Notes under the pieces: generated by a model
Database searches by the model: none
What the model saw: only the letters and a program-made list of their open reading frames with translations
Told to the model about the DNA's origin: nothing
Made by a program: the position numbers and the translations under genes
NCBI RefSeq assembly: GCF_030317205.1
Contig: NZ_JASZYB010000003.1
Span: 186,001-250,000, forward strand
DNA length: 64,000 nt
Direction of reading: 5' to 3'
Source of the DNA: Variovorax sp. J2L1-78
GTDB taxonomy: Bacteria > Pseudomonadota > Gammaproteobacteria > Burkholderiales > Burkholderiaceae_C
Shown: positions 15,811-25,829 of the stretch, one piece after another
Layout: each line of letters starts with the position of its first letter
Position numbering within the stretch: position 1 is the stretch's first letter

Positions 15811-16941
15811 ATGTTGATAGGCGTACCGGCCGAGACAGCGGCTGGCGAGACCCGAGTGAGCGTGACGCCCGAGACGGCGAAGAAGCTGGTCGCGCAGGGG
15901 CATGCGGTGGTGGTGCAGTCAGGGGCGGGGCTGGCCGCCAGCGTCACCGACGCCGCCTACGAGGCGGCAGGCGCCCAGATCACCGACGCTGCGGGCGCCT
16001 TCGCCGCCGAGGTCGTGCTCAAGGTGCGCGCACCGTCGGACGCCGAAGCGTCCCTGCTCAAGCCGGGCGCCGTCGTCGTCGGCATGCTCAACCCCTTCGA
16101 TGCCGCCGGCCTGCAGCGGCTGGCCACGGCCGGTGCCACGGCCTTCGCGCTCGAAGCCGCGCCGCGCACCACCCGTGCCCAGAGCATGGACGTGCTGTCC
16201 TCCCAGGCCAACATCGCCGGCTACAAGGCCGTGATGATCGCGGCCGACACCTACCAGCGCTTCTTCCCGATGCTCATGACGGCCGCCGGCACCGTGAAGG
16301 CGGCGCGCGTGGTCGTCCTGGGCGTGGGCGTGGCCGGCTTGCAGGCCATCGCCACCGCCAAGCGGCTCGGAGCGGTCATCGAGGCGAGCGACGTCCGCCC
16401 GAGCGTCAAGGAACAGGTCGAGTCGCTCGGTGGCAAGTTCATCGAGGTGTCCTACGACACCGACGAGGAAAAGGAAGCGGCCGTGGGCGTGGGCGGCTAC
16501 GCCAAGCCGATGCCGGCGAGCTGGCTGGCGCGCCAGCAGGCCGAAGTCGCCAAGCGCGTGGCGCAGGCCGACGTGGTCATCAGCACCGCGCTCATCCCCG
16601 GCCGCGCCGCGCCCACCCTCGTCACCGAGGCGATGGTCAAGTCGATGAAGCCCGGCTCGGTGATCGTGGACATCGCCGCAGGCAAGGGCCCGGACGGCGT
16701 GGGCGGCAACTGCCCGCTCACCGAGACCGACCGCACCGTGGTCAAGCACGGCGTCACCCTGGTGGGCGAGACCAACCTGCCCGCGCAGGTGGCGGCGGAT
16801 GCTTCGGCGCTCTATGCGCGCAACGTGCTCGACTTCCTCAAGCTCATCCTGCCCAAGGAGGGCGGCCTGAAGATCGATCTGGAGGACGACATCGTCGCCG
16901 CCTGCCGCATGACCCAAGACGGTCAAGTCACAAGAAAGTAG
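15811..16941 (+). CDS. pntAA: NAD(P) transhydrogenase subunit alpha, part 1
   Basis: Soluble NAD(H)-binding domain I of the proton-translocating transhydrogenase, which drives NADPH formation from NADH with proton influx. 376 residues. Marks: GVPAETAAGETRVSVTPETA at the N-terminus, RAQSMDVLSSQANIAGYKAV, the Rossmann motif GVGVAGLQAIATAKRLGA, and IPGRAAPTLVTEAMVKSMKP. The alpha chain is split, as in many alphaproteobacteria and betaproteobacteria: its membrane part is the next gene, 3 bases on. GAGGAG lies 7-8 bases before the ATG. Confidence 0.95.
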   Translation: MLIGVPAETAAGETRVSVTPETAKKLVAQGHAVVVQSGAGLAASVTDAAYEAAGAQITDAAGAFAAEVVLKVRAPSDAEASLLKPGAVVVGMLNPFDAAGLQRLATAGATAFALEAAPRTTRAQSMDVLSSQANIAGYKAVMIAADTYQRFFPMLMTAAGTVKAARVVVLGVGVAGLQAIATAKRLGAVIEASDVRPSVKEQVESLGGKFIEVSYDTDEEKEAAVGVGGYAKPMPASWLARQQAEVAKRVAQADVVISTALIPGRAAPTLVTEAMVKSMKPGSVIVDIAAGKGPDGVGGNCPLTETDRTVVKHGVTLVGETNLPAQVAADASALYARNVLDFLKLILPKEGGLKIDLEDDIVAACRMTQDGQVTRK

Positions 16942-16944
16942 GCC

Positions 16945-17276
16945 ATGGATCCCGTCTCCCATACCGTCATCAACCTGATCATCTTCGTGCTGGCCATCTA
17001 CGTGGGCTACCACGTGGTGTGGACCGTCACGCCCGCGCTGCACACGCCGCTGATGGCGGTGACGAACGCGATCTCCGCCATCGTGATCGTGGGCGCCATG
17101 CTCGCCGCCGCGCTCACCGAAACCACGCTGGGCAAGACCATGGGCGTGCTGGCCGTGGCACTGGCGGCGGTCAACGTCTTCGGCGGCTTCCTGGTCACGC
17201 GGCGCATGTTGGAGATGTTCAGGAAGAAAGAGAAGAAGGCGCCTGCCAAGGACGCCAAGGCCGAGGGGGCCGCCCC

Positions 17277-17280
<4 letters not shown>
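16945..17280 (+). CDS. pntAB: NAD(P) transhydrogenase subunit alpha, part 2 (membrane)
   Basis: Membrane part of the split alpha subunit, 111 residues with three hydrophobic helices (VINLIIFVLAIYVGYHVVW; AISAIVIVGAMLAAAL; VLAVALAAVNVFGGFLV) and a lysine-rich cytoplasmic tail (RKKEKKAPAKDAKAE). Normal family length. It overlaps the pntB start by 4 bases (ATGA), showing co-translation within pntAA-pntAB-pntB. Confidence 0.93.
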
Positions 17281-18701
<1,421 letters not shown>

Positions 18702-18775
18702 AAGCGCCCCGTGCCCTCAAGAGCGGCCTCGTGCGGCGATGTCGCGCCCCTTTTTTCTGACATGGAGACAAGACC

Positions 18776-20455
18776 ATGACCGATCGCCCCTGGCTCGGCA
18801 GCTATCCGCCGGGTGTCCCGGCCGACATCGATCCCTCGCAGTACAGCTCGCTGGTCGGGCTGATGGACGAGAGCTTCACGAAGTATGCCGACCGCACTGC
18901 CTACAGCTTCATGGGCAAGGACGTGAGCTACGCCAGCGTCGACCGCCACAGCCGTGCCTTCGCCGGCTACCTGCAGGGACTGGGTCTGGTCAAGGGGGAC
19001 CGGGTCGCGGTGATGATGCCCAACTGCCCGCAGTACCCGATCGCGGTCGCGGGCATCCTGCGGGCCGGGCTGATCCTGGTCAACGTCAACCCGCTCTACA
19101 CGCCGCGGGAGCTCGAGCACCAGCTGCAGGACAGTGGCGCGAAGACCATCGTCATCATGGAGAACTTCGCCGCCACGCTGCAGCACTGCCTGGCGTCCAC
19201 GCCGGTCAAGCACATCGTGCTCGGTGCGATGGGCGATCGCCTGGGCCTGCTCAAGGGCACGCTCGTCAACTACGTGGTGCGCAAGGTCAAGAAGCTGGTG
19301 CCGGCCTACGAGTTGCCGCAGGCAGTGCGCTTCAATGCGGCGCTGGGCGAGGGCGCGGCGCGGGGCGTGAAGACGCCGACCATCGGTCCCGATGACGTGG
19401 CGGTGCTGCAATACACCGGCGGCACCACCGGCGTGTCGAAGGGCGCGGTGCTGCTGCACCGCAACGTGATCGCCAACGTGCTGCAGTCCGAGGCCTGGAA
19501 CGACCCGGTGATGCAGAAGGTGCCGGCCGGCGAGCAACCGACCAGCGTGTGCGCGCTGCCGCTGTATCACATCTTCGCCTTCACGGTGAACATGATGCTG
19601 GGCCTGCGCACCGGCGGGAAGGTGATCCTCATCCCCAATCCGCGCGACATGGCGGCCACGCTGAAGGAGCTGTCCAAGCACACCTTCCACAGCTTCCCGG
19701 CGGTCAACACGCTCTTCAACGGCATCGCCAACCATCCCGACTTCGGCACCGTCAACTGGAAGAACCTGAAGGTCTCGGTGGGTGGCGGCATGGCGGTGCA
19801 GGCGGCCGTGGCCAAGCTCTGGCTCGAGAAGACCGGTTGCCCGATCTGCGAAGGCTATGGGCTGTCCGAAACCTCGCCGTCCGTGAGCTGCAACCCGACC
19901 ACCAGCAAGGCCTACACCGGCACCATCGGCGTGCCGCTGCCGAGCACGTTCATGACCTTGCTCGACGACGCCGGTCAGCCGGTCCCGCCGGGGCAGCCTG
20001 GCGAGATCGCGATCAAGGGGCCCCAGGTGATGGCGGGCTACTGGCAGCGGCCCGACGAGACGGCCAAGGTCATGACGGTCGATGGTTGGTTCAAGTCGGG
20101 CGACATCGGCGTCGTCGACGAGCGAGGTTTCTTCAAGATCGTCGACCGCAAGAAGGACATGATCCTGGTGTCGGGCTTCAACGTGTACCCGAACGAGATC
20201 GAGGACGTGGCCGCCATGATGCCGGGCGTGCTCGAATGCGCTGCGGTCGGCGTGGCCGACGAGAAGACCGGCGAGGCCGTCAAGCTCGTCATCGTCCGGA
20301 AGGACCCGGCCCTGACCGAAGCGCAGGTGCGCGATTTCTGCCGCGAGAACCTCACCGGCTACAAGCGGCCGAAGGTGATCGAGTTCCGCACCGACATGCC
20401 CAAGACGCCGGTGGGCAAGATCCTGCGACGCGAACTGCGCGACGCGAAGAAGTGA
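18776..20455 (+). CDS. fadD: Long-chain fatty acid-CoA ligase
   Basis: ATP-dependent activation of fatty acids to acyl-CoA at the inner face of the membrane. 559 residues, normal for FadD. The AMP-binding P-loop is YTGGTTGVSKGAVL; then EGYGLSETSPSVSCNP; the adenylate-domain aspartate in GWFKSGDIGVVDERGFF; the hinge DRKKDMILVSGFNVYPNEIE; and the C-terminal catalytic lysine in TPVGKILRREL. GGAGA stands 8 bases upstream of the ATG. Gap to pntB is 74 bases, so it may be separately transcribed. Confidence 0.93.
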   Translation: MTDRPWLGSYPPGVPADIDPSQYSSLVGLMDESFTKYADRTAYSFMGKDVSYASVDRHSRAFAGYLQGLGLVKGDRVAVMMPNCPQYPIAVAGILRAGLILVNVNPLYTPRELEHQLQDSGAKTIVIMENFAATLQHCLASTPVKHIVLGAMGDRLGLLKGTLVNYVVRKVKKLVPAYELPQAVRFNAALGEGAARGVKTPTIGPDDVAVLQYTGGTTGVSKGAVLLHRNVIANVLQSEAWNDPVMQKVPAGEQPTSVCALPLYHIFAFTVNMMLGLRTGGKVILIPNPRDMAATLKELSKHTFHSFPAVNTLFNGIANHPDFGTVNWKNLKVSVGGGMAVQAAVAKLWLEKTGCPICEGYGLSETSPSVSCNPTTSKAYTGTIGVPLPSTFMTLLDDAGQPVPPGQPGEIAIKGPQVMAGYWQRPDETAKVMTVDGWFKSGDIGVVDERGFFKIVDRKKDMILVSGFNVYPNEIEDVAAMMPGVLECAAVGVADEKTGEAVKLVIVRKDPALTEAQVRDFCRENLTGYKRPKVIEFRTDMPKTPVGKILRRELRDAKK

Positions 20456-21177
20456 GCGTCGTGGCCGCCGCGCCCATCGCTATCGTTTCAGCGATGCACG
20501 AGGAGTTGGCGGCGGTGCTCGACCTCCTGCCCGACGAGCGCAAGGTCGTGGTGGCGGGGCGCGAATTTTGGCAGGGACATCTGCACGGTCACGAGGTCGT
20601 CGCGGTGCTGGCGCGCATCGGCAAGGTGGCTGCGGCCACCACGGCCGCGGTGCTGGCCGAGCGCTTCGAGGTCGGCCGCGTTGTCTTCACCGGCGTGGCC
20701 GGCGGGCTGGGCCCCGGCGTGCAGGTGGGCGACGTGGTCGTGGCCAGCGAATTCCTGCAGCACGACATGGACGCCTCGCCGATCTTCCCGCGCCACGAGG
20801 TGCCGCTCTACGGCCGCAGCCGCTTCGCAGCCGACGCGGACCTGGCAGCGGCGCTGTGCGAAGCCGCGCGCTCGGCGCTGCCGCAGGCGCGGGTGCATCG
20901 AGGACTGGTCGTCAGCGGCGATCGCTTCGTCTCCACCACGGCCGAGGCACGCGTGCTGCAGGCCGAGCTGCCCGACGCGCTCGCGGTGGAGATGGAAGGC
21001 GCGGCCTTTGCGCAGGTGTGCCACGATTTCGGGCTGCCCTTCGCGGCGGTGCGCACCATCTCCGACCGCGCCGACGACGCCGCGCATGGCGACTTCCTCG
21101 AATTCATCCGCACGGTGGCAAGCCCGCATTCGGCTGCGATCGTCGAGACGCTGCTGCGCAATCTTCCCCGGTCCTGA
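20452..21177 (+). CDS. mtnN: 5'-methylthioadenosine/S-adenosylhomocysteine nucleosidase
   Basis: Hydrolyses MTA and SAH to adenine plus the thioribose product, feeding methionine salvage and quorum-signal metabolism. About 240 residues. Phosphorylase/nucleosidase fold with AIVSAMHEELAAVL at the start, FTGVAGGLGPGVQVGDVV, the ribose-binding AVEMEGAAFAQV and the catalytic aspartate in RTISDRADDAAHGDF. No ATG occurs before the conserved N-terminus; the start is a GTG, either at 20452 (overlapping the fadD stop as GTGA) or at 20461. The larger open frame beginning at 19549 is a shadow of fadD. Confidence 0.88.
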   Translation: MSVVAAAPIAIVSAMHEELAAVLDLLPDERKVVVAGREFWQGHLHGHEVVAVLARIGKVAAATTAAVLAERFEVGRVVFTGVAGGLGPGVQVGDVVVASEFLQHDMDASPIFPRHEVPLYGRSRFAADADLAAALCEAARSALPQARVHRGLVVSGDRFVSTTAEARVLQAELPDALAVEMEGAAFAQVCHDFGLPFAAVRTISDRADDAAHGDFLEFIRTVASPHSAAIVETLLRNLPRS

Positions 21178-21209
21178 TCCGCGCGCTCTTCGCCAGAGAT
21201 GCCACGGAA

Positions 21210-21263
21210 CCGGCTTTGCCGGGCCGTCGGCATCGCCCCCTTGAGGGGGAGGGCGCCAGCCCT
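21210..21263. repeat. Triple-hairpin palindromic intergenic element
   Basis: Three perfect stem-loops follow one another between the convergent mtnN and corA: CCGGC-TTT-GCCGG (21210-21222), CCCCC-TTGA-GGGGG (21236-21249) and AGGGC-GCCA-GCCCT (21250-21263). I recall similar CCCCCTTGAGGGGG elements at many convergent junctions in Comamonadaceae, where they probably end transcription in both directions. Confidence 0.6.
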
Positions 21264-21274
21264 CGGGGGTGGGT

Positions 21275-22264
21275 CTATTTCAGCCAACCGCGGCGGCGGA
21301 AATACCACATGGGGCCCAGCGCGCTCGCGGCCATCAGCACCAGCACATAGATATAGGCGCCGTTGCCCAGCGCCTGCACCTCGGGGATATTCATGTTCAT
21401 CCCGTAGATGCTGGCAATCAGCGTCGGCGGCAGCAGCGCGACGCTGGCCACCGAGAAGATCTTGATGGTCTTGTTCTGGTTGATGTTGATGAAACCGACG
21501 GTCGCATCCATCAGGAAGTTGATCTTGTCGAACAGAAAGGCCGTGTGATTGTCCAGCGACTCGATGTCGCGCAGGATCTGCCGCGCTTCCTCGAACTGCT
21601 CGGCGTTCAGCATGCGGCTGCGCATCATGAAGCTGACCGCGCGGCGCGTGTCCATCACGTTGCGGCGGATGCGGCCGTTCAAGTCTTCCTGGCGCGCGAT
21701 GGCGCCCAGCACCTCGCCGGCCAGCTCGTCGCTGACGTTGCCTTCGAGCACCTTCTTGCCGGCGACCTCGAGCTCGTCGTAGATGTTCTCCAGCGTGTCG
21801 GCCGAGTATTCGGCGTCGGCATCGAAGAGCTTGAGCAGCACTTCCTTCGCGTCCTCGATCAGGCCCGGCGCCCGGCGTGCGCGCATGCGCAGCAGGCGGA
21901 ACACCGGCACGTCTTCGTCGTGGATCGAGAACAGCACGCCGCGGCTGCGCAGCTCGGCGTTGTGCTGGTTCAGGATGAAGGCGACGCGCACCGAACGCGG
22001 GTTCTCGTCGTCGTCGATCAGGAAGTCGCTGCGGATGTGCAGTTCGCCGTTGTCTTCCTCGTAGAAGCGGGCGGACTCCTCGATGTCCTCGTCCATCGCA
22101 TCCTCGGGGATGGACAGGCCGTAGTACTGCTTGATCCAGCGCTTTTCCTCGACCGTCGGCGATTCGAGGTCGACCCAGATGGGCTGGAACTGGGATAGCT
22201 CTTCGAGGGCCTCGATTTCTTCCTGAACGAGGCGCCCGTTGGCGAGCGAGAAGATGTTGAGCAT
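21275..22264 (-). CDS. corA: CorA-family magnesium/cobalt transporter
   Basis: Pentameric Mg2+ channel of the inner membrane. 329 residues: a long cytoplasmic N-terminal funnel (helical, charged), then two C-terminal membrane helices with the signature YGMNMNIPEV between them (the GMN selectivity motif) and the basic C-terminus FRRRGWLK. Start at 22264 (MLNIFSLANGRLVQEE). The 216-base gap to the divergent helicase gene (22265-22480) holds its leader; a CorA leader element cannot be identified by eye. Confidence 0.93.
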   Translation of the reverse strand: MLNIFSLANGRLVQEEIEALEELSQFQPIWVDLESPTVEEKRWIKQYYGLSIPEDAMDEDIEESARFYEEDNGELHIRSDFLIDDDENPRSVRVAFILNQHNAELRSRGVLFSIHDEDVPVFRLLRMRARRAPGLIEDAKEVLLKLFDADAEYSADTLENIYDELEVAGKKVLEGNVSDELAGEVLGAIARQEDLNGRIRRNVMDTRRAVSFMMRSRMLNAEQFEEARQILRDIESLDNHTAFLFDKINFLMDATVGFININQNKTIKIFSVASVALLPPTLIASIYGMNMNIPEVQALGNGAYIYVLVLMAASALGPMWYFRRRGWLK

Positions 22265-22480
22265 GGCTCACTCCCGGGGAGATGGGGTCTTGCGGTTGGC
22301 GGCGGAAGGTGGCGCTTTCAAGACCCTCGCCAACGACGCTCAGAAGGGAGTTGAAAGCTGCCGAGACGGATAGCTGTCCATGCGAAATCTCCGGGGTTGC
22401 AGCGAGGCGCGATTATGGCACTGCAGCATGTTGTGATCGGCTATGCGGCTGGATGGGCATCCAGTACAGTGCAGCCTCCG

Positions 22481-24601
22481 ATGCCGACGCCCGACACCGT
22501 TTCCCTGCCGCCCCCGGCCTCTGCCCAGAGCACCCAGACCGAGCGCCTAGCCGCCGCGCTGGCCACGCTCAACGACGCGCAGCGCGCCGCGGTCGAGCAT
22601 GGCGTCGGCGCGGCGCTCGGCGACGTGCGGCCGCTGCTGGTCATCGCCGGCGCCGGTTCGGGCAAGACCAGCACGCTGGCGCACCGTGTCGCCAACCTCA
22701 TCGCGCAAGGGGCGGACCCGCAGCGCATCCTGCTGCTCACCTTCTCGCGCCGCGCCGCCCAGGAGATGGCGCGTCGCGCCGGGCAGGTCGCCGCGCAGGT
22801 GCTCGGCCTGCGCTCGGAGGCCGCGCCGGCCTTGCCCTGGGCCGGCACCTTCCACGGCGTCGGGGCGCGGCTGTTGCGCGAGTACGCCGCGCAGATCGGG
22901 CTCGACGAGAACTTCACCATCCACGACCGCGGCGACGCCGAGGACCTGATGGGGCTGGTGCGCCACGAGCTCGGCTTCTCCGCGACGACGAAGCGCTTTC
23001 CGCGCAAGGGAACCTGCGTGTCGATCTACTCGCGCACCGTCAACACCTGCGCGCCGCTGGTCGAGGTGCTGGCGCAGGCCTTCCCCTGGTGCGCCGAATG
23101 GGAAAGCGAGCTCAAGCGCTTGTTCGCGGGCTATGTAGAGGCCAAGCAGCAACAGCACGTGCTCGACTACGACGACCTGCTGCTCTACTGGGCCGGCATG
23201 GTGGCCGAGCCCGCGCTGGCGGCGCATCTGGGCGCACGCTTCGACCACGTGCTGGTCGACGAGTACCAGGACACCAACCGGCTGCAGGCTGCGATCCTGC
23301 TGGCGCTCAAGCCCGACGGTCGCGGGCTCACGGTGGTGGGTGACGACGCGCAGTCGATCTATTCCTTCCGCGGCGCCACGGTGCGCAACATCCTCGACTT
23401 CCCGGCGCAGTTCGCCGAGCCGGCGCGCGTCGTCGCGCTCGAGCGCAACTACCGTTCCACCCAGCCGATCCTCGACGTCTCGAACGCGGTCATCGCCGCT
23501 GCCGCCGAGCGGCACGCCAAGACGCTCTGGACCGACAAGCCTTCCGCCGGCCGGCCGCAACTGGTGCTGGTGCCCGACGAGGCGCAGCAGGCGCAGTGGG
23601 TGGCCGACCGGGTGCTGGCGCACCGTGAAGGCGGGCTGGCGCTGAAGTCGCAGGCGGTGCTGTTCCGCACCTCGTACCACAGCGCCGCGCTCGAACTCGA
23701 GCTGGCGCGCCGCAACATCCCCTTCGTCAAGTACGGCGGCCTCAAGTTCCTCGAGGCCTCGCACGTCAAGGACCTGCTCGCCGTGCTGCGCTTCGCGCAG
23801 AACCCGCGCGGGCGCATGGCCGGTTTCCGCGTGACGCAGCTCATCCCGGGCATCGGCCCGGCCACGGCGACGCGGCTGCTCGATGCGATGGACACGGCCG
23901 CCGACCCGACCGCGGCGGTGCAGGACTTCGTGCCGCCGGCGTCGGCGCAGGTCGAGTGGGGGTGCTTTGCCGACACCTATGCCGCGCTGCGTGCGCCGAC
24001 GCTCGAATGGCCCGCCGACATGGGGCTGGCCCTCGACTGGTACCTCCCGCACCTGGAGCGGCTGCACGACGACGCGGGCGTTCGCCGCGGCGACGTCGAG
24101 CAGCTCGCCCGACTGGCCGCCGGTTACGCCTCGCGCGAGCGCTTCCTGACCGAACTCACGCTCGACCCGCCCGAAGCGACCAGCGACCGCGCCGGCCCGC
24201 CCTTGCTCGACGAGGACTACCTCATCCTCTCGACCATCCATTCGGCCAAGGGACAGGAATGGACCTCGGTCCATGTGCTGAACGTGGTCGACGGCTGCCT
24301 GCCGGCCGACGTGGCCCAGGGCGCGCAGGAACTGGAAGAGGAGCGCCGCCTGCTCTACGTCGCCATGACGCGCGCCAAGGACCATCTGCACCTGCTGGTG
24401 CCGCAGCGTTTCTACGTGACGCAGCAGTCGGCTCGCGGCGACCGGCACCTGTACGCCGGACGGAGCCGCTTCATCACCGAAGCGGATGCTGCCCGCTTCG
24501 AGCGCTGCACCTGGCCGCCGCCCCCGGTCCAGGCGCCGCACGTGCCGGCACCGGCCGCGGCCATCGACCTGCTGGCGCGGATGCGCGCGGCCTGGCGCTG
24601 A
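22481..24601 (+). CDS. UvrD/Rep-family 3'-5' DNA helicase
   Basis: Superfamily 1 helicase of 706 residues. Walker A IAGAGSGKTSTLAHRVANL near residue 55, motif Ia LLTFSRRAAQEM, Walker B VLVDEYQDTNRLQA, motif III VVGDDAQSIYSFRGA, motif IV LERNYRSTQPILDVSN, motif V STIHSAKGQEWTSVHVLNVV, motif VI EERRLLYVAMTRAKDHLHL. It is somewhat shorter than UvrD/PcrA in the C-terminal region and has an extra segment between motifs IV and V; closer to the uncharacterised ATP-dependent helicases of betaproteobacteria than to UvrD itself. Start at 22481 (MPTPDTV) preferred over the ATG at 22397. Confidence 0.88.
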   Translation: MPTPDTVSLPPPASAQSTQTERLAAALATLNDAQRAAVEHGVGAALGDVRPLLVIAGAGSGKTSTLAHRVANLIAQGADPQRILLLTFSRRAAQEMARRAGQVAAQVLGLRSEAAPALPWAGTFHGVGARLLREYAAQIGLDENFTIHDRGDAEDLMGLVRHELGFSATTKRFPRKGTCVSIYSRTVNTCAPLVEVLAQAFPWCAEWESELKRLFAGYVEAKQQQHVLDYDDLLLYWAGMVAEPALAAHLGARFDHVLVDEYQDTNRLQAAILLALKPDGRGLTVVGDDAQSIYSFRGATVRNILDFPAQFAEPARVVALERNYRSTQPILDVSNAVIAAAAERHAKTLWTDKPSAGRPQLVLVPDEAQQAQWVADRVLAHREGGLALKSQAVLFRTSYHSAALELELARRNIPFVKYGGLKFLEASHVKDLLAVLRFAQNPRGRMAGFRVTQLIPGIGPATATRLLDAMDTAADPTAAVQDFVPPASAQVEWGCFADTYAALRAPTLEWPADMGLALDWYLPHLERLHDDAGVRRGDVEQLARLAAGYASRERFLTELTLDPPEATSDRAGPPLLDEDYLILSTIHSAKGQEWTSVHVLNVVDGCLPADVAQGAQELEEERRLLYVAMTRAKDHLHLLVPQRFYVTQQSARGDRHLYAGRSRFITEADAARFERCTWPPPPVQAPHVPAPAAAIDLLARMRAAWR

Positions 24602-24918
24602 TCGTCACTTTCGTGGTGACATGCCGGGGTCGGCAGGAGGGCTGCTCGACAGGCAGCCTTTGGTGCTCATGCGCCTCGAACCAGTGACGGTGCCTGAAGC
24701 CGGCGCTATGCAATTGGTAGCTGAACGGAGGTGGTGCCGAAAGAAGTGGAAGCGGATGTGACAGGGGCATTGCAATACCGCGGTGCCTTGGGCATAGTGA
24801 ACCGACCTTCTCTTCTGTCTCGTTCTCTCCGCTTCAACCCCCCGCACCGAATCTCGCCGCTCACGCCCCAATTCCGGAGCGCTGGGCATTTTCCCAACCG
24901 TCAATCTGGAGGTCATTC
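24602..24918 (+). promoter_or_regulatory. Intergenic region upstream of hpf
   Basis: A 317-base gap with no supported gene. It holds a weak stem-loop GGCTGC/GCAGCC at 24640-24658 followed by TTTGG, possibly ending helicase transcription, and a sigma-54-like sequence TGACAGGGGCATTGCA (24759-24774) that matches the -24/-12 consensus except for one of the two key -24 guanines. The ribosome site GGAGG stands 6 bases before the hpf start. Confidence 0.4.
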
Positions 24919-25248
24919 ATGAATTTGACGATCAGCGGTCATCACCTCGACGTTTCGCCTGCCCTGCGCAGCTACGTCACCACCAAGTTGGACCGGATCA
25001 CCCGGCACTTCGATCAGGTGGTCGATGTCAAGGTGATTCTTACGGTGGAAAAGCAGAAGGAGAAGGAGGGCCGCCAGAAGGCGGAATGCAACATCCACGT
25101 GAAGGGCAGCGACATGTTCGCGGAATCCAGCCACGCTGATCTCTATGCCGCCGTCGACGAACTGGTCGACAAGCTCGACCGCCAGGTGGTGCGCCACAAG
25201 GACCGCCTGCAGGACCACCACCACGCGGCCCCCAAGCGCCTGATGTGA
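24919..25248 (+). CDS. hpf: Ribosome hibernation-promoting factor
   Basis: Binds the 30S decoding site in stationary phase, blocking tRNA and mRNA and favouring inactive ribosome dimers. 109 residues, the short Hpf type: MNLTISGHHLDVSPALRSYV at the start, then ITRHFDQVVDVKVILTVEKQ and the helix SSHADLYAAVDELVDKLDRQ. Adjacent to ptsN and hprK, as in the usual rpoN-hpf-ptsN-hprK cluster; rpoN itself is not here. Confidence 0.93.
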   Translation: MNLTISGHHLDVSPALRSYVTTKLDRITRHFDQVVDVKVILTVEKQKEKEGRQKAECNIHVKGSDMFAESSHADLYAAVDELVDKLDRQVVRHKDRLQDHHHAAPKRLM

Positions 25249-25272
25249 CCCTGTTCGGGCAAACACTCTTGC

Positions 25273-25302
25273 GGGCCACCTCCGGGTGGCCCTTTGCTTT
25301 TT
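25273..25302 (+). terminator. Rho-independent terminator after hpf
   Basis: Perfect 8-bp stem GGGCCACC (25273-25280), loop TCCG, GGTGGCCC (25285-25292), followed by TTTGCTTTTT. It separates hpf from ptsN, so full ptsN expression needs its own promoter or read-through. Confidence 0.85.
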
Positions 25303-25320
25303 GCGGTGCGGGTGCATAAT
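25294..25320 (+). promoter_or_regulatory. Possible ptsN promoter
   Basis: TTGCTT (25294-25299) and CATAAT with a TG two bases upstream (25313-25320), spacing 15. It lies directly after the hpf terminator and 22 bases before the ptsN ATG. The short spacing lowers confidence. Confidence 0.35.
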
Positions 25321-25342
25321 CGCCCCCGCTCCGCCCCCACAC

Positions 25343-25810
25343 ATGAATCGCCTCGCGTCCATCCTGCCGCCCGCTCAAGTCCTCGTGAGCGTCGACGCCA
25401 CCAGCAAGAAACGTGCTTTCGAGGAAGCCGGCTTGCTGTTCGAAAACCTGCACGGCCTGGGTCGCGCGCTCATCACCGACAGCCTGTTCGCGCGCGAACG
25501 GCTGGGCTCGACCGGTCTGGGCCACGGCGTGGCCATCCCGCACGGCCGCATCAAGGGGCTGAAGTCGCCGATGGCCGCGGTGTTCCAGCTCGCGCAGGCG
25601 ATCGGCTTCGACGCGCCGGACGAGCAGCCCGTCGTGCTGCTGATCTTCCTCTTGGTGCCCGAAGCCGCCACGCAGAAGCACCTGGAAATCCTGTCGGAAA
25701 TCGCCGAGCTGCTGAGCGACGCCGGCCTGCGCGAGCAGATCAAGTCGAGCACCGACGCGGGCGCGCTGCACGCCCTCATCGCCGGCTGGCAATCCGCCCA
25801 GATCGCCTGA
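25343..25810 (+). CDS. ptsN: Nitrogen-PTS enzyme IIA
   Basis: Phosphorelay protein EIIA-Ntr, which signals nitrogen and potassium status rather than transporting sugar. 155 residues. The phospho-acceptor histidine is in LGHGVAIPHGRIKGL; further family marks are KRAFEEAGLLFENLHGL and LLIFLLVPEAATQKHLEIL. The start at 25343 follows a terminator and a candidate promoter. Followed 19 bases later by hprK, which acts on the HPr of the same relay. Confidence 0.93.
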   Translation: MNRLASILPPAQVLVSVDATSKKRAFEEAGLLFENLHGLGRALITDSLFARERLGSTGLGHGVAIPHGRIKGLKSPMAAVFQLAQAIGFDAPDEQPVVLLIFLLVPEAATQKHLEILSEIAELLSDAGLREQIKSSTDAGALHALIAGWQSAQIA

Positions 25811-25829
25811 TCCTCGCCGTGGGCTGCGC

